Source of the DNA: Diprion similis
Lineage: Eukaryota; Arthropoda; Insecta; Hymenoptera; Diprionidae
Direction: 5' to 3'
NCBI RefSeq assembly: GCF_021155765.1
Contig: NC_060107.1
Location: forward strand, 10,836,501 to 10,900,500
Length of the DNA: 64,000 nucleotides
Positions 48,289-61,036 of this stretch are shown in pieces. The first letter of the stretch is position 1. Every line of letters starts with the position of its first letter. The position numbers and the translations under genes were made by a program. The notes beneath the pieces were generated by a model. It saw nothing but the letters and a program-made list of their open reading frames with translations. It was not told the DNA's origin and searched no databases.

Positions 48289-49015
48289 GTCAAGCTCGAT
48301 CGCAAGCTCAAGTTGTTAATGGTGAGACAATTTTTTACAGTTAATTAGCGGTTCGGTTGCGCGTCAAGAATCGGTGGGAATTCTTTGTTTGCTCTTAAAA
48401 ACTGTATTATTAATTGATCAGATTTTTAGTGATCAAACTCGGTCGCAAGCTCAATTTTTTGCCGACGATCGAACTGCCAGAATTTGGTAAATGTTTAAAC
48501 TTCGCATCGAAAATTTTAGTGAACTGTTTGTTGTTTTTTCAAACTCCATCATTAATACTTTACGCTCACGAATTGCAGAGATTAAGCTCGATTGCAAGCT
48601 GAATTCGTCACTGATGAACTGGCTTCAAAACATTACCAGACCGTTTAGTCCTACGCCAGAAATTATAGTGAACTCTTAGCTCGTTTTTAGAAATTGTACT
48701 CAATTCATATTTACAACTTTTAGTGGTCAAGCACATTTGCAAGCTCAAATTGTAACCGGTGATCCAACTTTGAAAAATTGGCGAATGCTTTAGTTGTTCA
48801 TAAAAAATTAGAGTAAAATTGTTTTTGTAGTCAAATCTTGAAATAATTAAGCTTTGATCGCAAGCTCAAATTTTCACCAACGAGCTGATTTAAAAAACGA
48901 ATCAAATGCTTTAGTCACGCGTCAGGAATCGAAGTAAAACGTTTGTTCGGTCTTAGACGTTGTATTTGATTCATACTCACAACTTTTGGCGAGCAAGCTC
49001 AATTTCAAACTCAAA
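48289..49015. repeat. Six diverged copies of a roughly 145-bp tandem repeat
   Basis: The core CAAGCTCGATCGCAAGCTCA recurs in diverged form at 48291, 48434, 48583, 48728, 48848 and 48994, spaced 143, 149, 145, 120 and 146 bases. Between cores, weaker shared words recur (TGATGAACT-like after the core, GTTTG...TCTTAGA-like before the next). It is a decayed satellite-like array. Confidence 0.7.
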
Positions 49016-49351
49016 TAATCAATATCTAGTGAATAAATTGTACAAAAAAACCAAATAATTTTTATTCATTGACTTTTCATCGTATGTGTACTTATTATCA
49101 AATATTGCGTATCGTCAAATAAAGTCACAGCTTAAAGTGATAGTAGGTACATAATATTTTCGAAATTGGCTCGTTGCGTGAATGAAGTAGATGAGCAATA
49201 ATTTGGAAATTATATCGCTGCTCGAATAACTCGTTCCGAGCAATATAAACTCGTAATATTTGCGAAACCCAATTTTGAGTTGGTACACCTACTCCGAGTC
49301 GCGGAATTGATGAATCCGCCAATTACCCCGAGAGAAGTATAAACACACCGA

Positions 49352-49352
<1 letters not shown>

Positions 49353-49384
<32 letters not shown>
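49353..49384. repeat. (AC)16 microsatellite
   Basis: Pure dinucleotide array; flanks are non-coding. Confidence 0.97.
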
Positions 49385-49387
<3 letters not shown>

Positions 49388-51069
49388 GCGGTATTTCCAT
49401 TAAGTGAACAGAGGCAATGTCTTGACGAGTAAATGTCGAGTTGGCAAGTCTCATTAAACGTCTCTGAGTGAATATTAGCAAAGGCAGGCGCCAGGCGTCC
49501 GTTGTTGCTCGTGTACAGATTTCGATGAATATTTTATGAACGCCCCCCTCCAAATAGGATATATGCTCGGGTGATTCGTTATTATTTGTAAATATATTTC
49601 GGCCTTGCGAAATAACATTCTTCATCGGCAAGATTTATATCGTTGTATATACACACATACATACCTCTACATTAAATAGATATTATATGTGCGATGTATA
49701 TAGCGAAAATAATAATAACAATAACGATAATAATAACACAGCAAGAAGTATAACAACGAACGAATTTATGCCCCCCATAAATGTTTGTCCGCACGAATTT
49801 TATTGGCGCGAGGAAATGAAATCCCGTTATGTGTATTACGTATTTATTATACACGTTTATGCACATGGTTATTAATAATTATTGCGAGAGTAGGTGTATA
49901 ATGGATAAAGAAATTTTCTAAATTATTTCACGCTATTTTGTTCGTTGTAAAAAATTTTCAATTTAATTAACGAAGAATTTGATCCGTCAATTTTTATTGA
50001 AATAAATTTGATTTGTTGTTTATATATAATTTGATAAAAAAAATTTAAGTTTTATAAAAATTGGTAACGATTTGGCGAAATGAGACGGTTGGAAAAGAGA
50101 GTCGGTAAAGTCAGCAAGTGAGATGGTAAAATTCCGGGCTATCGAAGGAATTTCGTGACACGCTGGTGCAACCGAAGCGGCGAAGAAAAATTGTTCGAAT
50201 ATCCCTGCTCCGTTGAATAAAAAGGGAGTAAAGAAAAGTGGGAAGAAGGTTTAAAAAGCGTTCGCAACGGGGTGTAAAAAATTCATTTAAACGGAACGAC
50301 TTGATTAAAAATGGAGGCATTAAGAAGGGACCGGCCTCGAGGAGGGGGAGGAGGTTGGGAGAAAAACGAAAACGGTTAGAGGTAGGAATTTTTTTTTTGT
50401 TTGTTTTCTTTTATTTCATACGGCATTCGGTTCCGAAAGTAAGGAAATTGCTCGCATTTGCGGTTAATTTGTTCTTCTTAAAAAAAAGTTTCATTCTGTG
50501 TAAAAAAAGATCTGAGTTTGCGCGAAGCTAGAAAATCTTATCATATGAAAATGGAAACAAGATTATTTAATAATAAACAGAGCAAAGGTAAATTTTCTGA
50601 ACGCAATTAAGTTGTTTGTTATTTTATTGTGAGAATAAAGGATTCAATTAAATCAAACAAGACGTTTAGTCGAAAGTGTAAGATTACAAGAAGGAGAATA
50701 AATTCAATTTAGTCAGTATTTAATCAAATCTATAAGCTATTTTTTTTTTCTTATTACAGAAACGTATCGCGAGAAATTATAAGAACTTTCAGGTGTAATT
50801 AAAGTCACAATTTTGAAAATAATTTTCGATCAAACGATGAAATTTTATAAAAAAAAAAAAAAAAAAATTAATTTCACCAAATATCCTGCAAAGTACTTGC
50901 TGTTATTATTTTAGCAGTAAAAACCAAGAGTTGGAAAAAATCTCACGGAAAAGTACAGGAATAAAATGACAAATGAAAACGTGGTAGTTGGTAGGTTTTT
51001 TGGATAGTTTAAAAATCCGCAAATTCTTTGAATTCCAATCACCTTGTATCTCACCGTAAGTCCCTGCCT
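49385..51069. other. Non-coding, AT-rich
   Basis: No supported gene. Short A-rich and AAT-rich simple stretches are present (for example 49709-49740 and 50850-50868). Confidence 0.5.
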
Positions 51070-51070
51070 C

Positions 51071-51343
51071 CTAACTTTCCGGGATACATTCTATGAGTGG
51101 CAAAGTCTTAAGACGAGTCGCGGTGATTAGGTACCGGATAAGACAGGACCGGTCGGTAAGGTAGGAATTCCTCACGCGGAGAAACTCCTTTGCAATTTGA
51201 TCTCGAAACTGCTGCTGGATGCAATCAGCTCTGTATTTCGGGTCCACTAGGCTGCTAGACCGCGATAACATCAGCCACAGGCCAGAGTACATTACCTCGA
51301 CACAGATGACGCCCATTTGGGGATCAAGATCGTCGTTTGCCAT
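51071..51343 (-). other. Exon-like minus-strand frame of 90 residues
   Basis: ATG at 51343 sits in a good context (GCCATGG) and opens a frame of balanced composition beginning MANDDLDPQMGVICVEVMYS. A donor-like GTGAGG near 51180 follows the EFLR codons, so this could be a first coding exon. No family is recognised and no partner exon is certain. Confidence 0.22.
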
Positions 51344-52315
51344 GGCCGACTGCCAGGGTCTCAGGGTTTCGCGGCTCTATACGCACGCTGCAGCCGCATC
51401 AGAATTGAGCCATTCGAATTGACCCCCGAACCGTTTGCCGGGTCGTTGGACTCCGAATACCTCGGGAATTTTCCCCCATTTTTTCATTTTTATCTCAGGT
51501 GAAGATTCCATTAAACGAAGGGTAGCCCAATCATTCTTTTTTTTTACAGGAACGAGGCTTATTCTAAGCTAAGCTTCGATAATTTTTTGGACTCATTTTT
51601 TGAACGCATGTTTTGACGAAAAAAAAATCATGATTACTCGGTGTGTGGATCTATATATCCTTTCGTGCGTTCAACTCGAGCAATGATTTTCACTCAACAT
51701 CTTTGATTCGCTTCACGATTTTTCACATGGTTCTCCGATTTCGAAAAAGCATTACTGAATTTTTTCAAATTCTTTCCGGCGAACCCTTAATCTTTTATGA
51801 TTATTCAGACTCGGTTCAAACATCGACCTTTTTAAAAATGGTCAAAAAAGTTTCAAGAATCTTATTTTACATTTTGAATTATTCAGGTTTTTTGCATTCC
51901 TTTTACCGTCTAAAGATTCTTGGGTCAATAGCTTCACAATTGAACACAGAATTTATCGTAACTTTTTGAAACTTTTTAAAATGTTGAAACATGTTGTTTT
52001 GTTTGTTGAAAATGTTTCAAGTATCAAAGAAAACTACAGAATACAAAAAAATCATCCCATCAGGATTTTTCTAATTATTTGAGTATTTTAAAAGAGGCCG
52101 ATTTGAGATGGCTCTGAATAATCATAAAAATTTACTGATTTGTGGAAAAAGTTTGAAAAAACTTTGAACTGCTTTCCTGAGATCAAGAAATCGTATAAAA
52201 TAAAAATCATCAGGCGAATAAAGAATAGTGAAAGGAAATCAATGGTCGAATTGACATGGGAGGCCCAACGCAAGCAACTTTAGGCTTGATTTATAATTTT
52301 TGAACCGTTACTCAC

Positions 52316-52674
52316 GTGTTTTTATTGGCAAACGACCCATCATGCGTTGAGGAGTTATCCACTTCGTTTCTGTGACATTGCATGATACGTTGCTCACCGA
52401 ACGAATCACTCGATGCCTCGAGCAACGTATCTTGAACGTATCGACTGGACAGATTTTGTAAACGAAGCTTTGCCATTTTGGTATTCATTACATGAATGAT
52501 GGCCCCGAGGTCCGAGTATCCAAGCGACCGTTGACGAATCTGCTGCCACTAGACGTCAGAGCTTCAGTAAGCTTTTTGCTCAATTTGTCGCTATGAGTTT
52601 CCCGTCTAGTCTCGGAAGTGATATTTCTTTCTCGAGTGGCGAGATTTATTCTACAAAATTGTAACGTCAATCTC
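52316..52674 (-). other. Two overlapping exon-like readings on the minus strand
   Basis: Reading A: an acceptor with a long pyrimidine tract (TTTTCTTTGCAG, exon from 52674) leads into a frame ending SGPSFM then TAA at 52488. Reading B: a different frame passes through MNTKMAKLRLQNLSSRYVQD and ends at a consensus donor GTGAGT (52315), after an acceptor near 52540. Only one can be right. Base composition is more even than in the neighbourhood. The segment might belong with the frame at 51343. Confidence 0.22.
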
Positions 52675-53329
52675 CTGCAAAGAAAACAAAAAAAAAAAAA
52701 AAAAAAAAAAAAGAAAAGAGAATTTAAGGCGTACGTCTTACAGGCATCACTTCCCAGTCAACCAAATGTGCTCTTATAAAGACTTCTGGGGCAGCTCGTG
52801 ACATTAGCTTGAAACTCTTTGTCAAGCATCGATGATAAGTGTTCTGAAAGAAGTCTAAGAGACTTTTTCTCAGAGGCAAAATTTTTAGTCTCTTTGCTGA
52901 GGCTAAGGTTAGCCTAGAAAAGAGCTCTTTGAGAAGCTCTCTAGAAATCAAGAGTTCTAAAATACGACATTATTTAGAAGTCAGTTGAAGGAATCTTATT
53001 CGAACATATTTCCGAAAGGTGATGTAGAGGATATTTCAAGATCCTGAACATTGTTTAAACACTTGCGCAACATACTTTTCTACTAGGATTAAAAAAATTG
53101 ACAAGATGGTTAGGTTCATATCAGCACTTCTTTCAGTTCCTACTAGAGTTCTTTTGGACACTTGTGCTGACTGGGTTGTATCATAATTATCATCATCGTG
53201 TGGTGTCAGTGGAATAATGATGGACTCGACACTTACGAAAAATTTCTTTCCAGTAAGGAAAAAAAAAAAATAAATTTCACTTAGAACAGATGAAGTTTAC
53301 AATTTATCCTTGCATTCGGATGATTCTTT

Positions 53330-53960
53330 TTTCTCAGTGGAAATGTAGCATCAGAATTGAAAGTCTCCGAAATTATTGAAGTGATGAGTGTTCATGAAAA
53401 TATTTACGGTTTTGTGCAGTCTGTGGGTTAATCTACGGTATCATGTAAGGTTTCTGAGATCGTTGAAACCCTTGCTGTCTCATAGAATCATGCAGTGAGT
53501 TAATTGAAATTCTTATAACAGAAAAATTACTTTCAATATCATCTTTGAAATCTCTGGAATCATGTCAGTTGTACAGAGTTCTTAAAATTTTTTATTTTCT
53601 TGAGATTGTCTGAAATTCTTGTTATTGCAAAAATAATCGAAACCATAGATTCTTAAAATCGTTGGGATTAAGAATATTTGAAATAACGTGAAAGCTTAAA
53701 ACTCTGTGTAAAATCGTTGATACTATTCAAGTATAAAATCTCTGATATCATATGAAACCCTTGAAGTAATATAAACTTTTTAAAACAGTTGAAATCATTG
53801 AAAATAATGCAGAATCATTCAAGTGTATTATTCAACTCACTGATACGATCCGAAAACCGATAAGTTTTTTGAAAGAATCTAAAAAGTTGTTGAAATGATT
53901 AATTTGTTTAAAAAATCTCTATAAAAAATTCCATCGCCATTGTATCCATGCGAAAAATAA
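53330..53960. repeat. Degenerate short-period repeat rich in GAAATC and TTGAAA words
   Basis: Words such as TGAAATCTCTG, TGAAATCATTG, GAAACCCTTGA and GAAATTCTT recur every few tens of bases across 600 bp. No fixed period is evident by eye. Confidence 0.3.
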
Positions 53961-54324
53961 TAAACGATCTTGAAATAGGTTATATGTTTCATAAAAAAAA
54001 TTGTCAATGGTGGCTGAAAGTTGCGGGTAACTATGGAAAAAATTAACTAATAGGCTTAAATATTACGCTCGTGACCTGCGGATTGAAAAGAATTAACCAG
54101 CGGCAGCATAGAGATGACGAGGAAGGTTTACGATTAGCGTAAAAATGGATTAAAGAACACAGGCACACAGGGTAGGTTTCGTTGTACCTCGGTATCAATT
54201 TGTGACTCCGACCCGGAGCTTGCGACCCGACCTTTTAACGTGCATAAATGTATTCATTATTTCCCCAGTTCACCACGGTGAATTAAACGCGGAGCCGTAA
54301 TACTTTGCGCACGCGTGCGTGCGC

Positions 54325-54342
54325 GTGTGTGTGTGTGTGTGT
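54325..54342. repeat. (GT)9 microsatellite following a GCGTGC stretch
   Basis: Short pure array within a purine-pyrimidine alternating region (CGCACGCGTGCGTGCGCGTG) that could adopt Z-DNA. Confidence 0.9.
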
Positions 54343-57300
54343 GAGTGTGGGTGTAAAATTATATCCGTTGACAAGACTGGAAACTCGGTAAAAAAAATTT
54401 CCCTCAACATTTCGCCACGCATAAATCCGCGTCACGTATTTTTGCAGATTATAATATATTATATATATATACTGAATTCATGTTGTTCGGAATTCCAACT
54501 CTCTGCGGTGAAATACCGTATAAATAATCATTGAACGTCGGTGTGAATTCATGAGTTTTTTTTTTTTTTTTTTTTTTTGCGACAAGTTCTATGAATAAGG
54601 AGGAATTTTATAATTTTTTTTCCTTTTCTTTTGTATTTCAAAAATTTTTGCAACTTTTTTTTTGATGGAAAAAGTTGACGGATCGATTTAACTACGAAGA
54701 AATCAACAAAGTCAGAGTTAAAAAATTGGGTCGAGTTAGCATTTTGGTTGAAATTTCATATTCAGGTTACGATAATTTTTAGTAAAAATCAGTTTTTCTT
54801 TTCATCGCTCTCGCGCGAAGTTGTTATATTCAGACGAGTGAGATGTATTGAGTGCATAATGTGAACGAGAATTGCTTTTAGAATGATGTGTTGCAAGCTT
54901 TTGTTCCCACCACTCTGATGTCTACTATTATATACGTATATGAATACGCACTCAGGATTTTTCCTGCACTTAGTCAAGCGAGTGCAGCTTCACCGATCGA
55001 TCGATGTTCCCTGTACATTAGGAAAAGGATTTCAAGTTACCACAAGTATACATATTATTTATGGCTTTTCCAGAATATTTGTAAGACGGTTTTTCCACTT
55101 ATCATCGCTTGTTGTACGAAAAATAAAATGATATAGAAGCTGGAAATGTTACAATATTAATTATTTGTAAAAATAAAAATAGTGGTCAAATGTTACTAAT
55201 TATTTTTTAACAGAATTATGATTCTGCAAATTGTGACAAGCATGAAAAAAATTGTATGAACTTTGATTATTTCGTATGTATTATTTTTACAAAATTTTAG
55301 ATTTTTACCGGGTAGATTACATGAACTTTGAAAAAAACAAAAACTTTGTCCCAATGCTTCGCAAGTTTTTCAAAATATTCCTCAAGATTCGGTATATACG
55401 ATGTATCTGAAATACTTCAACCCTTTACTGGATTGGTTAATAATTAATTGAAAAATACAAAGGTGTAGCATTAATTGTTTTAAGGATGGTCGCGAATTTT
55501 TCAAAGTTTCCGATGAAACAAAACTGTAAGAAAACAAAAAGAATACACCGTGGTGATATGGAAAATTCTGAGTAAAATAACTGTAAGAGTTCTGATCACA
55601 GATTCCTACTACCGACACTTACCGACATCATCAAGGCAGCCTTTTTCCAGAACGTTTGAGAGTGGGGGGATGTCCCGTTCCAGCTGACTTTATCGATCAT
55701 CGGATAACATTTGATCCAACCTCGAACATTCTGGAAAAAGATTTGTGTCGGTAAATGTCGGTAACAGGGATCTATTTTCAGAATTGTCATAATCATTTTA
55801 CTATTCTGGCGGAGAATGAGCGTTTTTAGATTTTTCGTCGAGGATGAAAATCCCGCAGGTGCCCGTGCGATCTTCTTTATACACGTATTTCGCAGTGCAG
55901 GTAATTCGAGCTTTACACGCGAAGCCTAAGCTTCGCGATTAGTTATTATTCCCCGTTTATACAAGACGTAGATTAGATCTGGTTAATTTACCGAGGATGG
56001 TAAATTGCTCAGTTTTAATACCCGATTCAGCAACGAAACTTGTAAACAACCATCTGGCTACCCCTCAATTCAATACGTGAGGAGCCTTCCTAATCCGCAG
56101 TCCATCCTCGTCTCACTTCACCCAAAGTTTCGTATTGATTTTCTACCATGTGATCACGAGTTTTTTTTTTTTTTTTTTTTTTTTTGTATTCTTTTTGTAG
56201 GAATATAGCTCGCTGAAAATGAGTAATTTTTTTACGATTTTGTACAACAATTTTACTGAGAATGTAAGTCAAGTGAATATCTAAACTGCATACGATACCA
56301 CAGATATAGATCGTTCATTTTCAAAACAATCAGAATCAGTAAACATTGTTACAATCAGAATCGATATTGAGAATTTTTTTTCATCACTTGAGTGTATTTT
56401 TGCCTGCTTTAAAAAAATTAAAAAATTATACCAATAAAAATATGAGGTATTGACTGTAAACTCGTCAATTTTCTTAAATCTTATGAATAATGGGCGAGCC
56501 TCTCTTCGATGAAAAAAAGAATTTCACGACTGCAAATTCAATGTCAATAATTTGAGAGAAGGTTCAATTATCAGAAAGTAATTAGAAAATCCTTAATTTC
56601 TGTTGCTTCCGATCCGATTCTAATGTTTTTGGGCTCATTTTGATCACCGTCAAAATCCCCACAAGTTTTTTTAACAAGCATTCAAGAGTTCCATACAAGT
56701 GTTGATTAATATTAGCTGACACTCTGGAGATAACAATTTTTCATATTTTGAAAATTGATTAAAACAAACCCAAAAAATTAGAATCGGATACAAAACACCG
56801 GGGTTAAATTATTTTTTACTGTCCAATTGTAAAACCTTTCCCCAAATTAACGGTACCTTAGCTTTTGTTTGAATTTTCTTAAATTGATTTCAATTCCATA
56901 AAAGGAACGTCATTCAGGCGTTATTACACCTTTTATTCATTGGCCCGAATAACATCGCCGGAGATTAACAAGATTCTTTTCCTCCTCGATTCATCCTTAA
57001 CAGCATTTTTGGCGACACTTAATTGCTCAAGTCTTAAGCATTGGGCCGACTGTTTACGCAGTTCTCCTGAATTCTGGTTGATGATGATGATCGCAAGGAG
57101 CGCATAATGCTTTGGCGATATTTCTCCGACCCTTGCGTCGAACTTTGCTCGTAATGCGGGCCCTGAATGGGTATTTAGCGATAATTAATGCTCGCCCAGT
57201 TAAGCTGAGTTTGAAGGCCCGCCACACGCCGCTTAGCTAATGGCGGAACGTTCGTGTTTTACTTATTCCCGATTTTTGTTTCATTTTCATTCCGAGGAAT

Positions 57301-59947
57301 TCAAAACTCCGCCGTTAAGTTTGCTCGACTTATGGAAATATTTAGTTTCGTCCATCTTGTATAACAATATAGCGGTAATGATTTTCTCACTCTTCTCGAG
57401 ACTCAATTTTACTTTACTAATTTCATTTTCCCGATTACCTTGTCAGGAACGAATTTGATACTCTGATGCTTAGCCCTTCACCCCAAAACAAGTATCAAAT
57501 TCATTAAAATTATAACATAACCACGTTTTCGACATCAGCTTTCTGTACGTAACGTGTTCAAACTTTTTACTCTAATTTCGAAATGTAAAATGTATACTTA
57601 ACACTCTTATTCTGCAAAAAACAATTTAAAACATTGTTTCATCATTTGTGGCCTCAAGTTTTATAATTGTGTAATATTTTACTGAATTATACTGAAAATT
57701 TTGCTGATTTCGGATTGTTAATTATTTATAATTGAAAAATTACTCGACGCTGTCGAAACACTGGAAATAAACGGTTTTTCAACGAACATAGCTTGAAACT
57801 TGCCAGTCTTTTGTTTAATTTAACCCTACTTTAATTTTATCGTAACTACGTGGGTTTTATTCGTGCGAATTTCAAACTCTACGAACTGTTAAAACCTATC
57901 TTTAAACATTATGAATCAGGCATAAAGTCGAATGGACACGAATCATTCAATCGAATAAAATATTGAGAACAGGATTGAAAAATGAAATTCAAGTCAAACT
58001 TCGTAAGAAACTATTGTCATTGCACGAAAAAATAAATTCAGAACGGCAAAGAGAGTTAAGTCAATAAAAACTTCACAAAGGTTACAAAATCCTGTTACCT
58101 TCTCGAATTTGAAAAAAAAAAACAGGATTATGAGATTTTTGCCAATTCTCCATACAAAATGACGTTCGAAAAAATTTCTCTTTTTTTCTTTTTCGTTTTA
58201 AATGATCCAATTTAAGCCTCTAATTCGACTTGGTGCGAAATAATCAAAAGAAGGAAAACTCTGAAGTTTTTCGAATTCTTAACGAAAAGAAAGGCTTGGA
58301 GAAAGTCGTCGGTTTTTATCTAAAACTCTTCTTAGTCAGAAAAAGTCAGTAACATAAAAACTAAAAAAAATTATCCATCTTTTTCAGATTTTCAATAGAA
58401 AATAAGTTCTTTCCAGTGAAATTTTGGAATTTCTCAATCTCTTCAAGATTCGCAACAAATTTTTTATTCTCGAAATATCTGACCCAAAATTGCGAGACAC
58501 TTTTGTGAACAATTTTTTCACCAATGATTACTGGAAGTATTCGGCTATTTGGCGCTGCTGGCTGAGACAGCGACGGGGATAAACTTGTACAAAAATATGA
58601 CATCGACTGCTTCAGGGTTCGGTTGGTTTACTCGAGAGAAGTGGGCAGGTACCGACGATGGGAAGCCAAGACTCGATAGTTTGAGAGTTTTCTTTGCTTT
58701 CCACTTGGCTCGAAGGAAGGCTGGAAGAGGCTCAGCCGCAAGAAACGTCCGAAACTATTCTTGTCGAAGAGAAATCGATTTAGCTTCGACAGATCAGAAA
58801 AGAAATTTTTACGAACATGGATTTTCCCGTCTAGCCTAGAATTCTTATTCTTCCAAAATGTGGTCGACAGTGAACAGTATTTTCTGAAATTTCAAACGAT
58901 CTTCGTAAAATTGATACGATTTTTGAGAATTTTCAGAAATTTTCCAAAGTTCAATAAAATGGTGTGAAGAAATTTTTTTTTCCCAAAATTGAATATTCTT
59001 GAAATTGCAACGAAATAATAGTTTGAAAAATGCTCTAAAACCTTGTTCACAAAAAACCAGCGTGATCTTTCGGAATACTTTTGAACAGACGAAAATCGAA
59101 TTGAAATCAGAGGTTTGCACCGATAGTCGATATCCCGTTAAATTTGATCGCATGTCGTATTTTATACAAAATTCACGAATCTTTGGTGTGAAAGTTTTTT
59201 TTTTTTTTTTTTTTTTTTTTTTGTTTTACGAAACGCAGCTTTCAAAGCACGCTTCTGCAAATTAATTTGCTGTCAGCAGAGTAAAGAAATAAAACAATTT
59301 TTGACAGGTGTCTAAATTTTTTTCATCAAACGTCAAAATTCAGCGAAAAATTTTCCGGGAAAAATCTGAGTCAGATATTCTGTGTCGCGGGTGTTTTAAA
59401 CGTTCCACTATTTTTGCGGTTAATTTTCGGAGTTTGCGTTTTTCTCAAAGGATTTTCACCGTCGTCGTCGTCGTCGTTTCACTTTGGTCCAAAGAATGAA
59501 ATCAGGGATGATCTTTCTTTACGGAGTAAACGAACCAGAAGGTGTACTCATTATACCCGTTTTATTTACAGCGTTTAGATTTTTGCACCCTGCACGTTCA
59601 GATCAATACATATATTAGCTTAAAGGGAAAGCTTCGTTAAGGGGGAGCTTTGCTCGGTTTTGTAAAAAAGAAAAATAGAAGAAAAAAAAAAACAACAGAG
59701 CAAGGCGAAGTTTTTTAAGAGAAATTACTCTTCCCATTTTTTTCTGATGTTAATTTATTTCTTCGTTAACAGTTCTGGCCACAAAATATCACCGAATTGT
59801 TAAAATTCGATATTCGATTCCTGATGTTTTGATACTTTTTACGAGTTTGCTTGATCCTCAAAAATTTACCTCTTCTAACAACTTTGAACCTTTTGAATAT
59901 TGAATTATTACACGAAACTTTCTGCTTTTGGGAGAGAAAATCTACTT

Positions 59948-59949
<2 letters not shown>
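54343..59949. other. Non-coding stretch, no gene seen
   Basis: Only short frames and long poly-T runs (54556, 56161, 59197). No exon pairs with coherent splice sites were found. A GTC-repeat (59461-59478) is present. Confidence 0.5.

Positions 59950-59950
<1 letters not shown>

Positions 59951-59980
<30 letters not shown>
59951..59980. repeat. (AT)15 microsatellite
   Basis: Pure AT array followed by diverged ATATAT words. Confidence 0.97.
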
Positions 59981-59986
<6 letters not shown>

Positions 59987-60862
59987 TATATATATGTGGA
60001 TGAAAAAGTATTCATCCAGATATCTCAAAAGTCATTCGGAATATCCATAATTTTTCCAGTGAACACAGCGAGCAGCAAAGAAAAAAACTTTTGAGATGGG
60101 GGAAAAGTTTTTCAGGGTATAATATATATTCTGAAATGCTCACGGCTGTTCAAAGCTTTAATTTTGATAAAGTTTCTATCGAAAACAGATCTTGAGTTGT
60201 TGATAAACTTAGAAAACATGCTCGAAACTTATCGTTAGCTATCGCACAAGAGGCTTTAACAAGAGCTCGGCGCCAACAAAATAGCGGGTTTTTCGTTTAA
60301 CAAGCCTCGCTAATATCTGAAGTTATTAAAAAAGTATTGAACAAATTACACGGCTTCAATAGGAGAGAAAATTTTTGACAAGCTATGAACAGTGTGAATG
60401 AAATAAATAGAAAATTATCACAATATTTATGGACATGATTTATATGCAAAAATCATAAAAAGCAACTAGACTAATCAAAAAAATTATGAGCGACTTTTCA
60501 AAATTCAAATTTTGAACTGAAACTTTCGGAAACTTATTTTTATTTTTTGTCTATAAAATTATACCGTAACGAGAAAAAAAAAAATCGATTATAGACGATT
60601 TCTGACGTTTTAAAAAATGTGGAGCGACCTCTTAAAATTTTTTTTTTTTCGAACTGTCCTTTGGAGTCGGCTCTTAAAACATCGAAAAGTAACGTTTTGT
60701 CACACGAGACTCAAAATAAAAAAATAGTCAGTTTTTTTGCGCCACCCTAATACATATAACTGGCACAAAAAATTATCACGATTTTGAAACTTGAGTAAAA
60801 ACCAGAGGTTTTCCACTCGCATTGCTTGCACGTCGCGTTTATTTGGTAGAAATGGTATAAAT

Positions 60863-61036
60863 ATGGCGGACATAGCATCGAATGTACCCTTCACGTCAGA
60901 AAGTTCCTCGCGAAATGGAAAAGAAAGTGCACTAATGCCTCGAGCTATTAACCCTCCGGGAAATAATCGCTGGGTGACAGAATCGCGGGTGAAAAAAACT
61001 TTGAAAACGGGAGAAGAAATTCGGGCAAGAAAATAA
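60863..61036 (+). other. 57-residue open frame of unknown nature
   Basis: ATG at 60863 (context ATATATGGCGG) opens MADIASNVPFTSESSSRNGK and ends in TAA at 61036. It is hydrophilic, with a basic C-terminus (KKTLKTGEEIRARK). Composition is more protein-like than neighbouring frames. A TATAAATA word lies immediately before the ATG, too close to act as its promoter. It may be a small protein, a pseudogene fragment or chance. Confidence 0.2.
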
